A stretch of DNA of 64,000 bases from Flavobacterium johnsoniae (lineage in GTDB: Bacteria > Bacteroidota > Bacteroidia > Flavobacteriales > Flavobacteriaceae): positions 2,790,001 to 2,854,000 of the forward strand of contig NZ_CP103794.1 in the NCBI RefSeq assembly GCF_030388325.1. The letters are read 5' to 3'. The notes beneath the pieces are model-generated. The model made no database searches, was not told where the DNA came from, and worked only from the letters and a program-made list of their open reading frames with translations. Made by a program: the position numbers and the translations under genes. Every line of letters begins with the position of its first letter. Position 1 is the first letter of the stretch. Below are positions 1 to 7,625 of the stretch, one piece after another.

Positions 1-1350
1 AATCCAATGATGCACTTGAGCTTTCCAATCATCTAAACTCATACACCATTTTGGACTCGAAGCCATCATATCGGCTGGGCAATAATCATATCCAATTTCA
101 AAAAGACCTTTATTGACAAGTCCAGCAAATTTTTGAAAATAAATTCTGGTTTCATCTCTAAAAACTTCATTTACATTTTCGTAAACAATAGCATTATCTT
201 GATCGGTATGCAACATTTGTTCACCTCTTCCTTGACTTCCCATTGCTAGCCAGGCAAATTTTACTGGTGGAGGACTACTCATTTTATCGATACAAATTTC
301 GATTACACGAGTAGTGCAAGCTTCATTTAGTTCTGTAATAATTTTGGTAATTAAGGTCATCGGAATATTTTGATCCAAATAGCCTTGCAACAATTGCATT
401 ATTTGGTTTCGAATCGGTTTTATTTCCTTGATTTTTTTGGTACGTTTTAAAGCTTTTATTAAAACCGCAGGATTGTTTCCAAGCGCAACCATAACATCAT
501 GTTTCGATAAAATACCAACAGCTTTTGTATTTACAGTTCCGTCTTTGGTTAAACATAAATGGCTGATATTGCTTTTCATCATCGCCATTTGAGCTTCGGT
601 AACGGTCATTTTTTTGGGATACGTAATAACAGGTTTTGTCATTATCGTTTCGGCTGTTGTTGTAATTGGGAAATCTCCAGTTACAATTTTATTACGAAGA
701 TCTTTGTCGGTCAAAATACCGATTGGAAGCATTTCATCTACAATCAGAATGGCTCCAACTTTCTTTTTATTCATAATGATAGCAACATCGCGAACGGTTG
801 TAGACGGACTGCAAGTCACAATTTTTTTAGAATATTTTATAGGAGCTAAATCAAAAGAATGATTGTTAGAATGAAGATTATCATCTAACAAATCATCACC
901 GTATAATTTATCTTTATGAATGTCAGAATACGGATTTCGAGTATTTGAAGCGTAACTTTCAATCAAGAAATTACCAACATTTCTGTTTTCGAGCGCATAA
1001 GGTTTAAAAACCGCAATTGGAATAGCGTACAAAATACTTTCCTCGTGCGCGACGGCTTCCATAATATAATTTTCTTGTGCCAAAAGCGGACGAAGACCGA
1101 AAATATCACCTTCATCGCACATGTCTAAAACGGTATTTTTAGTGCTTTTTTTTAGAGCAACAGCGCCTTTGTGAACCACATAAAAAGAATCGTGAGTTTT
1201 GTCGTTTTCTGCAAATATAACGGCATCTTTTTCTTTATAAATAATAGAAATCTGTTCGGACAGTTTTTCTAAATCTTTCTGATGTAAAAAATTAAAGGGC
1301 GGATAACCTTTTAAAAAGTCAGCAACTCTCTGCGAAATGGTATTTTTCAT
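1..1350 (-). CDS. cNMP-binding / CBS / DUF294 nucleotidyltransferase-like protein (partial)
   Basis: My translation from the ATG at 1350 runs open for 450 codons to the window edge, so the C-terminus is missing. Domains in order are a cyclic-nucleotide-binding fold (about residues 20-125), a pair of CBS repeats (about 165-290, with the motif ILTDKDLR) and a DUF294-type nucleotidyltransferase. The last carries GSQGRGEQ followed by HTDQDNA, the signature of GlnD-like transferases. Family knowledge suggests a signalling or uridylyltransferase-like role, but the substrate is unknown. It is probably cytoplasmic because no signal peptide or membrane segment is visible. The call is firm for the domains and open for the function. 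Confidence 0.88.
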   Translation of the reverse strand, partial: MKNTISQRVADFLKGYPPFNFLHQKDLEKLSEQISIIYKEKDAVIFAENDKTHDSFYVVHKGAVALKKSTKNTVLDMCDEGDIFGLRPLLAQENYIMEAVAHEESILYAIPIAVFKPYALENRNVGNFLIESYASNTRNPYSDIHKDKLYGDDLLDDNLHSNNHSFDLAPIKYSKKIVTCSPSTTVRDVAIIMNKKKVGAILIVDEMLPIGILTDKDLRNKIVTGDFPITTTAETIMTKPVITYPKKMTVTEAQMAMMKSNISHLCLTKDGTVNTKAVGILSKHDVMVALGNNPAVLIKALKRTKKIKEIKPIRNQIMQLLQGYLDQNIPMTLITKIITELNEACTTRVIEICIDKMSSPPPVKFAWLAMGSQGRGEQMLHTDQDNAIVYENVNEVFRDETRIYFQKFAGLVNKGLFEIGYDYCPADMMASSPKWCMSLDDWKAQVHHWI

Positions 1351-1468
1351 GTGGCTAGATTAAAGTTCTAAAGTACTATTTTAAATAGAAATGTAAAAGA
1401 AACACGTTTATTTTTTGAGTGACAAAGGGACAGAGTTGCAAAGAGACAAAGGTTTTGCTCACAGTTTT

Positions 1469-1512
1469 GTCATCCCGAGGAACGAGGGATCTTCACAAGT
1501 AACTCAATAAAG
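1469..1512. repeat. REP-like intergenic element with ATCCC...GGGAT hairpin
   Basis: The stretch contains CATCCCGAGGAACGAGGGAT, which folds as a short hairpin and is followed by CTTCACAAGTAACTC. From memory, near-identical stretches are scattered between genes in Flavobacterium and relatives. Only one copy is visible here, so its repeat status is recalled, not shown. Confidence 0.45.
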
Positions 1513-1523
1513 TTTTTCAATCC

Positions 1524-1549
1524 AAAAAAAAGCTCCTAAAATGGAGCTT
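1524..1549 (-). terminator. rho-independent terminator
   Basis: Arms AAGCTCC (1530-1536) and GGAGCTT (1543-1549) enclose a six-base loop. The A-run at 1524-1530 becomes the U-tract on the minus strand, just beyond the end of the small lipoprotein gene. Confidence 0.75.
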
Positions 1550-1570
1550 AAATTTTTATAAAATCAAGAA

Positions 1571-1942
1571 TTATTCAACTTTATGAACTGTGCCGCGCTG
1601 TTTTTCTTCAGAGCCGACCATTCCAAATTCAAAAGTATAGGAATCTTTAGAAGTCGTTAAAATTTTCATGCTGATAGCTTTTTCTTCAGCCATGTTTTTG
1701 GGATGCTTTTTTTGCAGAATATATTCGCAATCACTTACCCAACGAATGGTTGCGGTATCTGTTTTTCCTTCAAAAGTTTCGATTTCGATATCATCTTTGC
1801 GTTCAAAAAAAGTTGTTTTTTTTACGCCATTTACTTCGTATTCAAATTTAAATTTTCCGGTTTTAAAATCTTTGCAATTGTGTTCGGCATTATAACAAGA
1901 AACTAATGCCAAAAAAGGAAATAAGAATATAATTTTTTTCAT
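1571..1942 (-). CDS. small lipoprotein, function unknown
   Basis: The 123-residue protein starts with a lipoprotein signal peptide ending in the lipobox LVSC (cysteine at 16), so it should be lipid-anchored outside the cytoplasm. The mature part is short, charged and rich in threonine, with one later cysteine (WVSDCEYI). I recall very similar flavobacterial proteins being database-labelled 'DNA topoisomerase IV', which this sequence does not support. It is followed by its own terminator and stands alone. No function can be assigned. Confidence 0.75.
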   Translation of the reverse strand: MKKIIFLFPFLALVSCYNAEHNCKDFKTGKFKFEYEVNGVKKTTFFERKDDIEIETFEGKTDTATIRWVSDCEYILQKKHPKNMAEEKAISMKILTTSKDSYTFEFGMVGSEEKQRGTVHKVE

Positions 1943-1949
1943 TTTTTTT

Positions 1950-2036
1950 ATGCTTTAAGCTTTAGGCAATAGGCTTTAAGCTCGATTAATAAGCGGTTTT
2001 GCTTATTGCATATAGCGTAAAGCTTATAGCTTTTAT
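1950..2036. repeat. intergenic hairpin built from an AGCTTTA/TAAAGCT word
   Basis: CTTTAAGCTTTAGGC and AGGCTTTAAGCTC on the left face TAAAGCTTATAGCTTTT on the right, around AATAAGCGGTTTTGCTTATT. The whole gap can fold into a long imperfect hairpin. It lies between the ends of two minus-strand genes and has the same architecture as the other word-hairpins in this window. Confidence 0.5.
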
Positions 2037-2611
2037 CATTTCAGTCTTTTTAATTCATCGTCAGTAAAGTTCTTAATTTCTTTTTCTTTGGCAAACTTTT
2101 CAGCGTTGTAATTTCCTGATTTATTTTTCGGAATCGATAAACTGTTCCATTCGCCTTTTTTCAATTGTTTGGCATAAAAAACAATCTGTCCGATATGATA
2201 TGGATAATGTGCCAATTGACGATTTATGGCTTCGATAACTGTATGTCCTTCGTTTCTAATATAAATGATGTCTGAAAGCTGCGCTGGAGTTAAATTTTCT
2301 AAAGCATTTTCAAGGCAATTCCAGCCTTTATTCCAAAGTTCTAAAACTTCTTCTTTTGATTTTAAATCATTTTCGAATTCAGAATCTCGGTTTCGCCATT
2401 CTTTTTCTCCATCTGTGGTTAAAAAATCGGTCCAACGCGAAAGCATATTTCCTGAAATGTGTTTTATAATCGTAGCAATGCTGTTTGTGTCTTCATTAAA
2501 AGCAATAAAAAGCTGTTCTGGCTCAAGTTGATTTATTGCTTTTTCGCCAAGCATTTTATAATACAAAAATTGCTTTTTGGCACTTTCTAAATAAGAAAAA
2601 TCAGCACTCAT
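2036..2611 (-). CDS. DinB-like DUF1572 family protein
   Basis: The 191-residue protein has the DUF1572/DinB four-helix pattern, with histidines at HISGNM (about residue 50) and HYPYHIGQIVFYAKQL (about 133-148). In DinB-fold enzymes such histidines bind a divalent metal. The family has thiol- and metal-dependent members, but no substrate can be named. It begins two bases after the pentapeptide-repeat gene ends, so the two are almost certainly co-transcribed and may be translationally coupled. Probably cytoplasmic. Confidence 0.82.
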   Translation of the reverse strand: MSADFSYLESAKKQFLYYKMLGEKAINQLEPEQLFIAFNEDTNSIATIIKHISGNMLSRWTDFLTTDGEKEWRNRDSEFENDLKSKEEVLELWNKGWNCLENALENLTPAQLSDIIYIRNEGHTVIEAINRQLAHYPYHIGQIVFYAKQLKKGEWNSLSIPKNKSGNYNAEKFAKEKEIKNFTDDELKRLK

Positions 2612-2613
2612 AT

Positions 2614-3186
2614 TTATACAATTTTAATGTCATATTTATCCAGAAGCCCGACAATTCCTTCATTAGAAAATTGCGCTTTTTTCATCGGATTAAATTCAGG
2701 ATCGATTTTGTAATTGTAAGCCGTTTTAAAGTTAACTCCCGCCAATTGTGTCTCGTTGAAAATAGCTCCGTCAAGATTGCAATTGTCAAAAACAGAACTT
2801 GTTAAATTCGTTCCGATAAAAGTTACTTCGCGAACCGAAGAATTGATGAATTTAGTTTTAGGCATTTTTTTGTTTGAAAATAAAGCGTAATCTAAAACGC
2901 ATTCTTCAAACTGGACTTGAAATAAGAAATCGTCACATTCGTTAAAAGCGATTCCAAGAAGTTTACAGTTTCTAAAAGTGACATTTTTTAAACTAGTTCC
3001 CGCTAGACTTGTCATAGATAAATTGCAGTCAATAAATTCGCAATCTAAAAAAGTATTGGAACCAAAATTGCTGCTAGAAAAATCACAATTTTTAAAAACA
3101 CAATCTTCAAACTCTCGATTATTTATTTTTTTGTTGATGTAAACAACTTTTTCAAATGTTTTCTGAATGTGAATTATATCTTCCAT
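2614..3186 (-). CDS. pentapeptide-repeat protein
   Basis: The 190 residues are dominated by A(D/N)LxX-type pentapeptides (for example FEDCVF, CDFSSSNF, CEFIDCNL, CNLDGAIF) from about residue 22 to 155. They should form a right-handed quadrilateral beta-helix. A non-repeat tail, ending LLDKYDIKIV, may dimerise as in Qnr/MfpA proteins. Those relatives mimic DNA and bind gyrase, but whether this one does is unknown. Its start lies 13 bases inside the end of the upstream toxin gene, so translation is probably coupled. See the finding on a possible gyrase link. Confidence 0.85.
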   Translation of the reverse strand: MEDIIHIQKTFEKVVYINKKINNREFEDCVFKNCDFSSSNFGSNTFLDCEFIDCNLSMTSLAGTSLKNVTFRNCKLLGIAFNECDDFLFQVQFEECVLDYALFSNKKMPKTKFINSSVREVTFIGTNLTSSVFDNCNLDGAIFNETQLAGVNFKTAYNYKIDPEFNPMKKAQFSNEGIVGLLDKYDIKIV

Positions 3187-3488
3187 GAATGTTTTTTTGA
3201 TTTTCGAGCATTATGGCGAACTCGCAAAATGTAAATTGAGTCGACAGTTATTTGATAAGAAATACTATATTCATAAACAGAATAAACTCTGAAAGTACCA
3301 TCATTATTAGTTTTCTGTTTATCTAGTTTGTAAATTTCAGATTGTGTTTTAAGTATTTCGGTACTTTCAAACACGGTATTAATTACTTTATCTGCAATTT
3401 TGATAGATTTACTTTCGAAGAAAATATAAAAATGAATGTCTTCTAATTGATTCAAAGCATTGCTTGACCAAATTATTTTCTTCCCCAT
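3174..3488 (-). CDS. RelE/ParE-family toxin
   Basis: The 104-residue protein matches the RelE/ParE fold: an N-terminal WSSNALNQLEDIHFYI helix pair, a central FRVYSVYEYSISYQI strand region and a terminal YILRVRHNARKSKKH. That ending resembles ParE-type toxins and lacks an obvious RelE catalytic set. ParE members poison DNA gyrase and RelE members cut ribosome-bound mRNA. I favour ParE-like, without proof. It overlaps the upstream antitoxin by 16 bases and the downstream pentapeptide gene by 13. Confidence 0.8.
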   Translation of the reverse strand: MGKKIIWSSNALNQLEDIHFYIFFESKSIKIADKVINTVFESTEILKTQSEIYKLDKQKTNNDGTFRVYSVYEYSISYQITVDSIYILRVRHNARKSKKHSWKI

Positions 3489-3703
3489 TTTTTCGCAATT
3501 TCTTTAGCCTGATCTTCGGTATAGAAATCACCTTTTTTGATACTATCTAAGGCATTTTCTATATCTAAATTATAAGCTGCATCCGAGTCAATTGCGGTAT
3601 TATTAATTGAAAGTAAAAGGTTTTTTAGTTTTTCTACAAAAGAGGGATCTTTTACTTTATCAATTTCTTGATGAATCCAGTTAATTTCTGCTTGTATATC
3701 CAT
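3473..3703 (-). CDS. antitoxin of the RelE/ParE module
   Basis: This is a small acidic and basic helical protein of 76 residues. An N-terminal helix (AEINWIHQEIDKVKD) is followed by a segment rich in D and N, and the basic C-terminus ends WGRK. Size, position directly before the toxin and the 16-base overlap identify it as the cognate antitoxin. Sequence similarity alone would be weak. Such antitoxins usually autoregulate the operon, but I see no clear operator palindrome upstream. Confidence 0.75.
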   Translation of the reverse strand: MDIQAEINWIHQEIDKVKDPSFVEKLKNLLLSINNTAIDSDAAYNLDIENALDSIKKGDFYTEDQAKEIAKKWGRK

Positions 3704-3730
3704 AACAAAGAATTTTAGTAAAGATACAAA

Positions 3731-3952
3731 TTAGTCGTTAAATATACCTTTCATGATGATTTTCAATCCCAAAAAGATTAAAAACATAGAAGACAAACAA
3801 GCTACAATTCCAATTCCTAAAACAAGATAATGCCAATTTGTATGCTGATTCATAAATGCATTATAAATCATTGATGGCCCAAGAAACATCAGAGGCAAAG
3901 CGCCAGTTAGATATTTAACTCCTTTTCTTAGTAATTCTTTATTTGTTGCCAT
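3731..3952 (-). CDS. DUF6095 family small membrane protein
   Basis: I place the start at the ATG at 3952 (MATNKELLRKGVKYL) rather than the one five codons earlier, because flavobacterial members of this family begin this way. The 73-residue product has two membrane helices (about 13-34 and 44-68, the second LVLGIGIVACLSSMFLIFLGL) and short charged ends. It is probably an inner-membrane protein. No function is known. It stands between the toxin-antitoxin cluster and murQ. Confidence 0.78.
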   Translation of the reverse strand: MATNKELLRKGVKYLTGALPLMFLGPSMIYNAFMNQHTNWHYLVLGIGIVACLSSMFLIFLGLKIIMKGIFND

Positions 3953-4008
3953 GACTTTTTGTTTCAAGTTTTCTTTGTTTCAAGTTTCAACTTACTTGAC
4001 TTGTATTG

Positions 4009-4125
4009 AACCGCAAAGTACGCAAAGTTTTTTTAGATTAGAAACTTTAAATAAAGCGAAAAGTTCGCAAAGCTTTAAGAAAAAACCTTGCGAACCTTGC
4101 GTAAACCTTTGCGAACTTAGCGGTT
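4009..4125. repeat. long palindromic intergenic element with AACCGC...GCGGTT ends
   Basis: The left end AACCGCAAAGTACGCAAAG pairs with the right end CTTTGCGAACTTAGCGGTT with two mismatches. The interior repeats GCAAAG/CTTGCG words. The element sits directly after murQ on the minus strand and could act as a terminator or mRNA 3' hairpin. One copy is present here. I recall similar sequences elsewhere in Flavobacterium but cannot verify this. Confidence 0.6.
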
Positions 4126-4135
4126 AAATTATTAG

Positions 4136-4948
4136 TTAAGAATTATAATTATCGACAGCATTTCTAACGCTGCCATATTTTTTCAATAATTCTGATGCAA
4201 CTTCATAAGAAACAGGAATTTCTCCCATAATCATTTTTACGCCGCGATCAACTAACTTAATGTTGCTCAATTGCATATCGACCATTTTGTTTCCGCGGAC
4301 TTTGCCAAGCTGAATCATTGCTGCGGTCGAAATCATATTTAGTACCAATTTCTGAGCCGTTCCAGCTTTCATTCTCGAACTTCCTGTAATAAATTCTGGT
4401 CCGACAACAACTTCAATCGGAAATTGTGCTGTCAGAGCCAACGGACTTCCTGCGTTACAAGTAATACAACCCGTTATAATATTGTTTTGATTGCATGTTT
4501 CTAAACCTCCAATTACGTAAGGAGTTGTGCCAGAAGCCGCAATTCCAATCACGACATCATTAGAAGTAATATTATGATTCTGAAGATCAATCCAAGCTTG
4601 CGTCGGGTTGTCTTCGGCATTTTCTACAGCGCGTCTTATAGCGGTGTCGCCACCTGCAATAATACCATTTACTAAATCGAAAGGAACACCAAAAGTTGGC
4701 GGACATTCCGAAGCATCAACAACACCGAGACGTCCAGAAGTTCCAGCTCCAATATAAAACAATCTGCCTCCTAATTTTAGTTTTTCAACTATTTGCGGAA
4801 TCAAAGCTTCTATTTGAGGCAAAGCTTTTTCGACCGCATAAGGAACGGTTTTGTCTTCTTGATTAATATTGGATAACAATTCATGAACAGACATTTTTTC
4901 TAAATGTTCATATTTTGATGTTTGTTCAGTAGTTTTCGTAAATGTCAT
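4136..4948 (-). CDS. murQ: N-acetylmuramic acid 6-phosphate etherase
   Basis: MurQ cleaves the lactyl ether of MurNAc-6-phosphate to give GlcNAc-6-phosphate and D-lactate in peptidoglycan recycling. The 270-residue protein has the SIS fold, with FYIGAGTSGRLGVVDASECPP at about 64-84. E81 corresponds to the catalytic glutamate, and a second SIS signature, GSSRMKAGTAQKLVLNM, lies further on. It is slightly shorter than the E. coli enzyme at the C-terminus, as is usual in this group. No anmK or transporter lies next to it here. Confidence 0.94.
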   Translation of the reverse strand: MTFTKTTEQTSKYEHLEKMSVHELLSNINQEDKTVPYAVEKALPQIEALIPQIVEKLKLGGRLFYIGAGTSGRLGVVDASECPPTFGVPFDLVNGIIAGGDTAIRRAVENAEDNPTQAWIDLQNHNITSNDVVIGIAASGTTPYVIGGLETCNQNNIITGCITCNAGSPLALTAQFPIEVVVGPEFITGSSRMKAGTAQKLVLNMISTAAMIQLGKVRGNKMVDMQLSNIKLVDRGVKMIMGEIPVSYEVASELLKKYGSVRNAVDNYNS

Positions 4949-5116
4949 TTTTATCGTTATTTAGACTGGTCAAAATTAACATTTTTTATCTCAATTTTGA
5001 AATTTAGTATACAAACTCACAAAGATTTAAAGTTTTGTTTGTCCTGTTGCGAATGCTTTCTTACATCTTCATTAAAAGAACTAAAATATTATATTTGTTA
5101 AAATTTTAAAAGATAA

Positions 5117-6259
5117 ATGGATAAAATAGATTTATTGCAGGGAATTGGTCGAATTTCAGTTTTTGTTTCGTTATTGCTTGCATTTTTTTTATTAACTGTC
5201 AAAACCGAAAATAAATTGGCAAACCGATTATTTGCCTGTTTTTTTATTTGTTCGGCTATTGATCTTAGCGGTTTTTTTATTGAAGCAACTAATAGATTTG
5301 AACTTAATTTAGAGATTTTTAGATCTACTGCTTGTCTACTGGCAATGCCATTATTTTATCTTTTCGTCTTGGCAGTCTGTTATTCTGATTTTAAATTAAA
5401 ATGGAAACATCTTGCGCATTTGATTCCATTTGTAGTGGTAAATCTGGTTTTTATACCCAGAATTTATCTGAGTTTTGACTTGACTTTAGAAGAATTTTTA
5501 AAGACTTTAAATCTAAAACCTGAAATTTACTTTATTCAGATTTTAATTGAATTTCAATATGCTTTCTATATTATAAGTGTCTTTTTGATTTTGCGAAAAT
5601 ACAGAGAAATCTATCTAGAAAATTATGCGAATCCAAGTTCAGCGACTTATAAATGGCTTTTTCAAATAACTTGTGTTTTTCTTATTTCGCATTCTGTTGT
5701 TGCTTTAAAAAATATATTGCGTTATAGCGGTTTTAAAGAAATATTTCTTTGGGCAAATGTATTAGTCGGAAGTATTGCTTTGTTTATAACATGTTGGTTT
5801 ATAATGAAAGCACTTAATCATCCGGAGCTTTTTAGAGGAGTTAATTCTAAATTGAAATTAGCGAAAGACATTCTTCCTGAGGTTGAAGAAAAAACAGAAT
5901 CAGTAGAAGAACAAAACGATTTGATCAAGATTCAGATTTTAAATTTGAAACAATATATGATCGAAAAAGAGCCTTTTCTAGATCCTTCGTTGACGATTCA
6001 GGAACTGAGCAATCAGATTAATATTCCTGTTCGAGAATTATCTATTTTGATTAATCATCATATGGATCAGCATTTTTTTGATTTTGTGAATGAATATCGA
6101 ATTCAAAAAGCAATGCATCTTTTAAAAGATGAATCGAAAAAACAATTAACCGTTCTAGAAATTTTATACGAAGTAGGTTTTAACTCGAAATCTTCTTTTA
6201 ATACTTCTTTCAAAAAATATACAAATTTAACGCCGACAGCTTATAGAAATGCTTTGTGA
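5117..6259 (+). CDS. membrane-anchored AraC-family regulator (copy 1)
   Basis: The 380-residue protein has an N-terminal half of about seven hydrophobic helices (residues 8-235). A linker follows, then an AraC-type double helix-turn-helix (about 275-378) with RIQKAMHLLKDE and YEVGFNSKSSFNTSFKKYTN. The layout suggests a membrane sensor that contacts DNA directly. The neighbouring gene is a close paralogue, and the two C-terminal domains are nearly identical while the membrane halves have diverged. The ligand is unknown. Confidence 0.88.
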   Translation: MDKIDLLQGIGRISVFVSLLLAFFLLTVKTENKLANRLFACFFICSAIDLSGFFIEATNRFELNLEIFRSTACLLAMPLFYLFVLAVCYSDFKLKWKHLAHLIPFVVVNLVFIPRIYLSFDLTLEEFLKTLNLKPEIYFIQILIEFQYAFYIISVFLILRKYREIYLENYANPSSATYKWLFQITCVFLISHSVVALKNILRYSGFKEIFLWANVLVGSIALFITCWFIMKALNHPELFRGVNSKLKLAKDILPEVEEKTESVEEQNDLIKIQILNLKQYMIEKEPFLDPSLTIQELSNQINIPVRELSILINHHMDQHFFDFVNEYRIQKAMHLLKDESKKQLTVLEILYEVGFNSKSSFNTSFKKYTNLTPTAYRNAL

Positions 6260-6321
6260 TTTTAATTCTAAAATGTAAACTCTTAAATTTCTATTTTTGT
6301 AAAGATGCTTAAAAATAATTA

Positions 6322-7470
6322 ATGGATATAATTAGCTTTTTAACTGGCATGGCCAAAATATCAGTTTTTGTTTCTTTATTGTTAGCAATTTTTTTGCTAA
6401 CAGTAAAAACAAAAAATAAATTAGCAAACAGCCTATTTGCTTTGTATTTGATATTTTTTGCGATTGATAACAGCGGTATTTTCATCGATGACAACTTCAT
6501 TAAAAACCATTTTAATTTAGAGTTTTTCAGATGGACTATTTGCGCTCTCATTCTGCCTGCTTTCTATTTATATGTGCTGTCAGTTTGTTTTGCAGATTTT
6601 AGATTAAAAGCGAAACATTTATGGCATCTAATTCCATTTATAATTACAAATGCGGTTTTTTTATTCAGGCTATATCTTTTAAATGATGGAGCAAAAATGC
6701 TTTTTTATAACCATCGCGATCAATCGCCAGAAATGTCTTTTTTGTTTCTTGTTTTAGGTCTTCAAACTATATTATATAGTATAGGAGTGTTTTTGATTCT
6801 TAAAAAGTATCGAACAATCTATCAGGAAAACTATACTAATCCTAGAACTTCTATTTTTAAGTGGCTGTTTCAAATTGCAATTGTACTTTTTGTTTTGTAT
6901 TATTTATCGATACTTAAAAATCTTGTGAGATATGCCAACCTTGATTTTTTATGGATTTGGTCTAATACAATCTTGCAATTTCTTGTTCTAACAGTAACTT
7001 GTTGGTTTGTTTTAAAGGCTTTAAACTATCCAGAACTTTTTAGAGGAATCGATTCTAAATTGCTATTAACGAAAGATATTCTTTCTAAAGAAAATGAAAA
7101 TCTTGCTGAAAAAAAAGAAAATCAAAACGATGCGATTACGAATCAAATTTTGATGTTGAAACAATATATGATCGAAAAAGAACCTTTTCTAGATCCGTCG
7201 CTTACAATTCAGCAACTTTCTAGTCAGATTGATATTCCGGTTCGAGAATTATCGATTTTGATTAATCATCATATGAACCAGCATTTTTTTGATTTTGTAA
7301 ACGAACATCGAATTCAAAAAGCGATGAAGATCTTAAAAGATAAATCAAAAAATCAGCTTACGGTTTTAGAAATTTTGTATGAAGTTGGTTTTAATTCAAA
7401 ATCTTCTTTTAATACTTCTTTCAAAAAATATACAAATTTAACGCCAACAGCTTACAGAAACGCTTCATAA
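6322..7470 (+). CDS. membrane-anchored AraC-family regulator (copy 2)
   Basis: The 382-residue protein has the same layout as the gene 62 bases upstream: seven or so membrane helices, then an AraC DNA-binding domain. Blocks such as LKQYMIEKEPFLDPSLTI and YEVGFNSKSSFNTSFKKYTN are identical in both. This is a tandem duplication. The membrane part differs in about half of its positions by eye, so the two may sense different signals but bind the same DNA. A strong terminator follows. Confidence 0.88.
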   Translation: MDIISFLTGMAKISVFVSLLLAIFLLTVKTKNKLANSLFALYLIFFAIDNSGIFIDDNFIKNHFNLEFFRWTICALILPAFYLYVLSVCFADFRLKAKHLWHLIPFIITNAVFLFRLYLLNDGAKMLFYNHRDQSPEMSFLFLVLGLQTILYSIGVFLILKKYRTIYQENYTNPRTSIFKWLFQIAIVLFVLYYLSILKNLVRYANLDFLWIWSNTILQFLVLTVTCWFVLKALNYPELFRGIDSKLLLTKDILSKENENLAEKKENQNDAITNQILMLKQYMIEKEPFLDPSLTIQQLSSQIDIPVRELSILINHHMNQHFFDFVNEHRIQKAMKILKDKSKNQLTVLEILYEVGFNSKSSFNTSFKKYTNLTPTAYRNAS

Positions 7471-7506
7471 TTAAGGTTTTGTAAAAAGTCGTACTTCATG
7501 CTGAAT

Positions 7507-7552
7507 AAAGTCGAACCAATTTCTAATCCAGAAATTGGTTCGACTTTTTTTT
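7507..7552 (+). terminator. strong rho-independent terminator
   Basis: The arms at 7507-7524 and 7530-7547 form a perfect 18-bp stem with a five-base loop and run into eight T residues. It separates the second AraC gene from the outer-membrane protein gene, so the latter has its own promoter. Confidence 0.9.
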
Positions 7553-7625
7553 GTCGGTCGCGTACTCAGGATTTCTAAGGCAACTTTGCTTCAAATTAAT
7601 CAAACAAGTTTAAAATTTAGAAATC

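Noticed and set aside
559..862. Two overlapping plus-strand frames
   Set aside because: They lie inside the minus-strand cNMP/CBS/DUF294 gene, whose translation is continuous and motif-rich.
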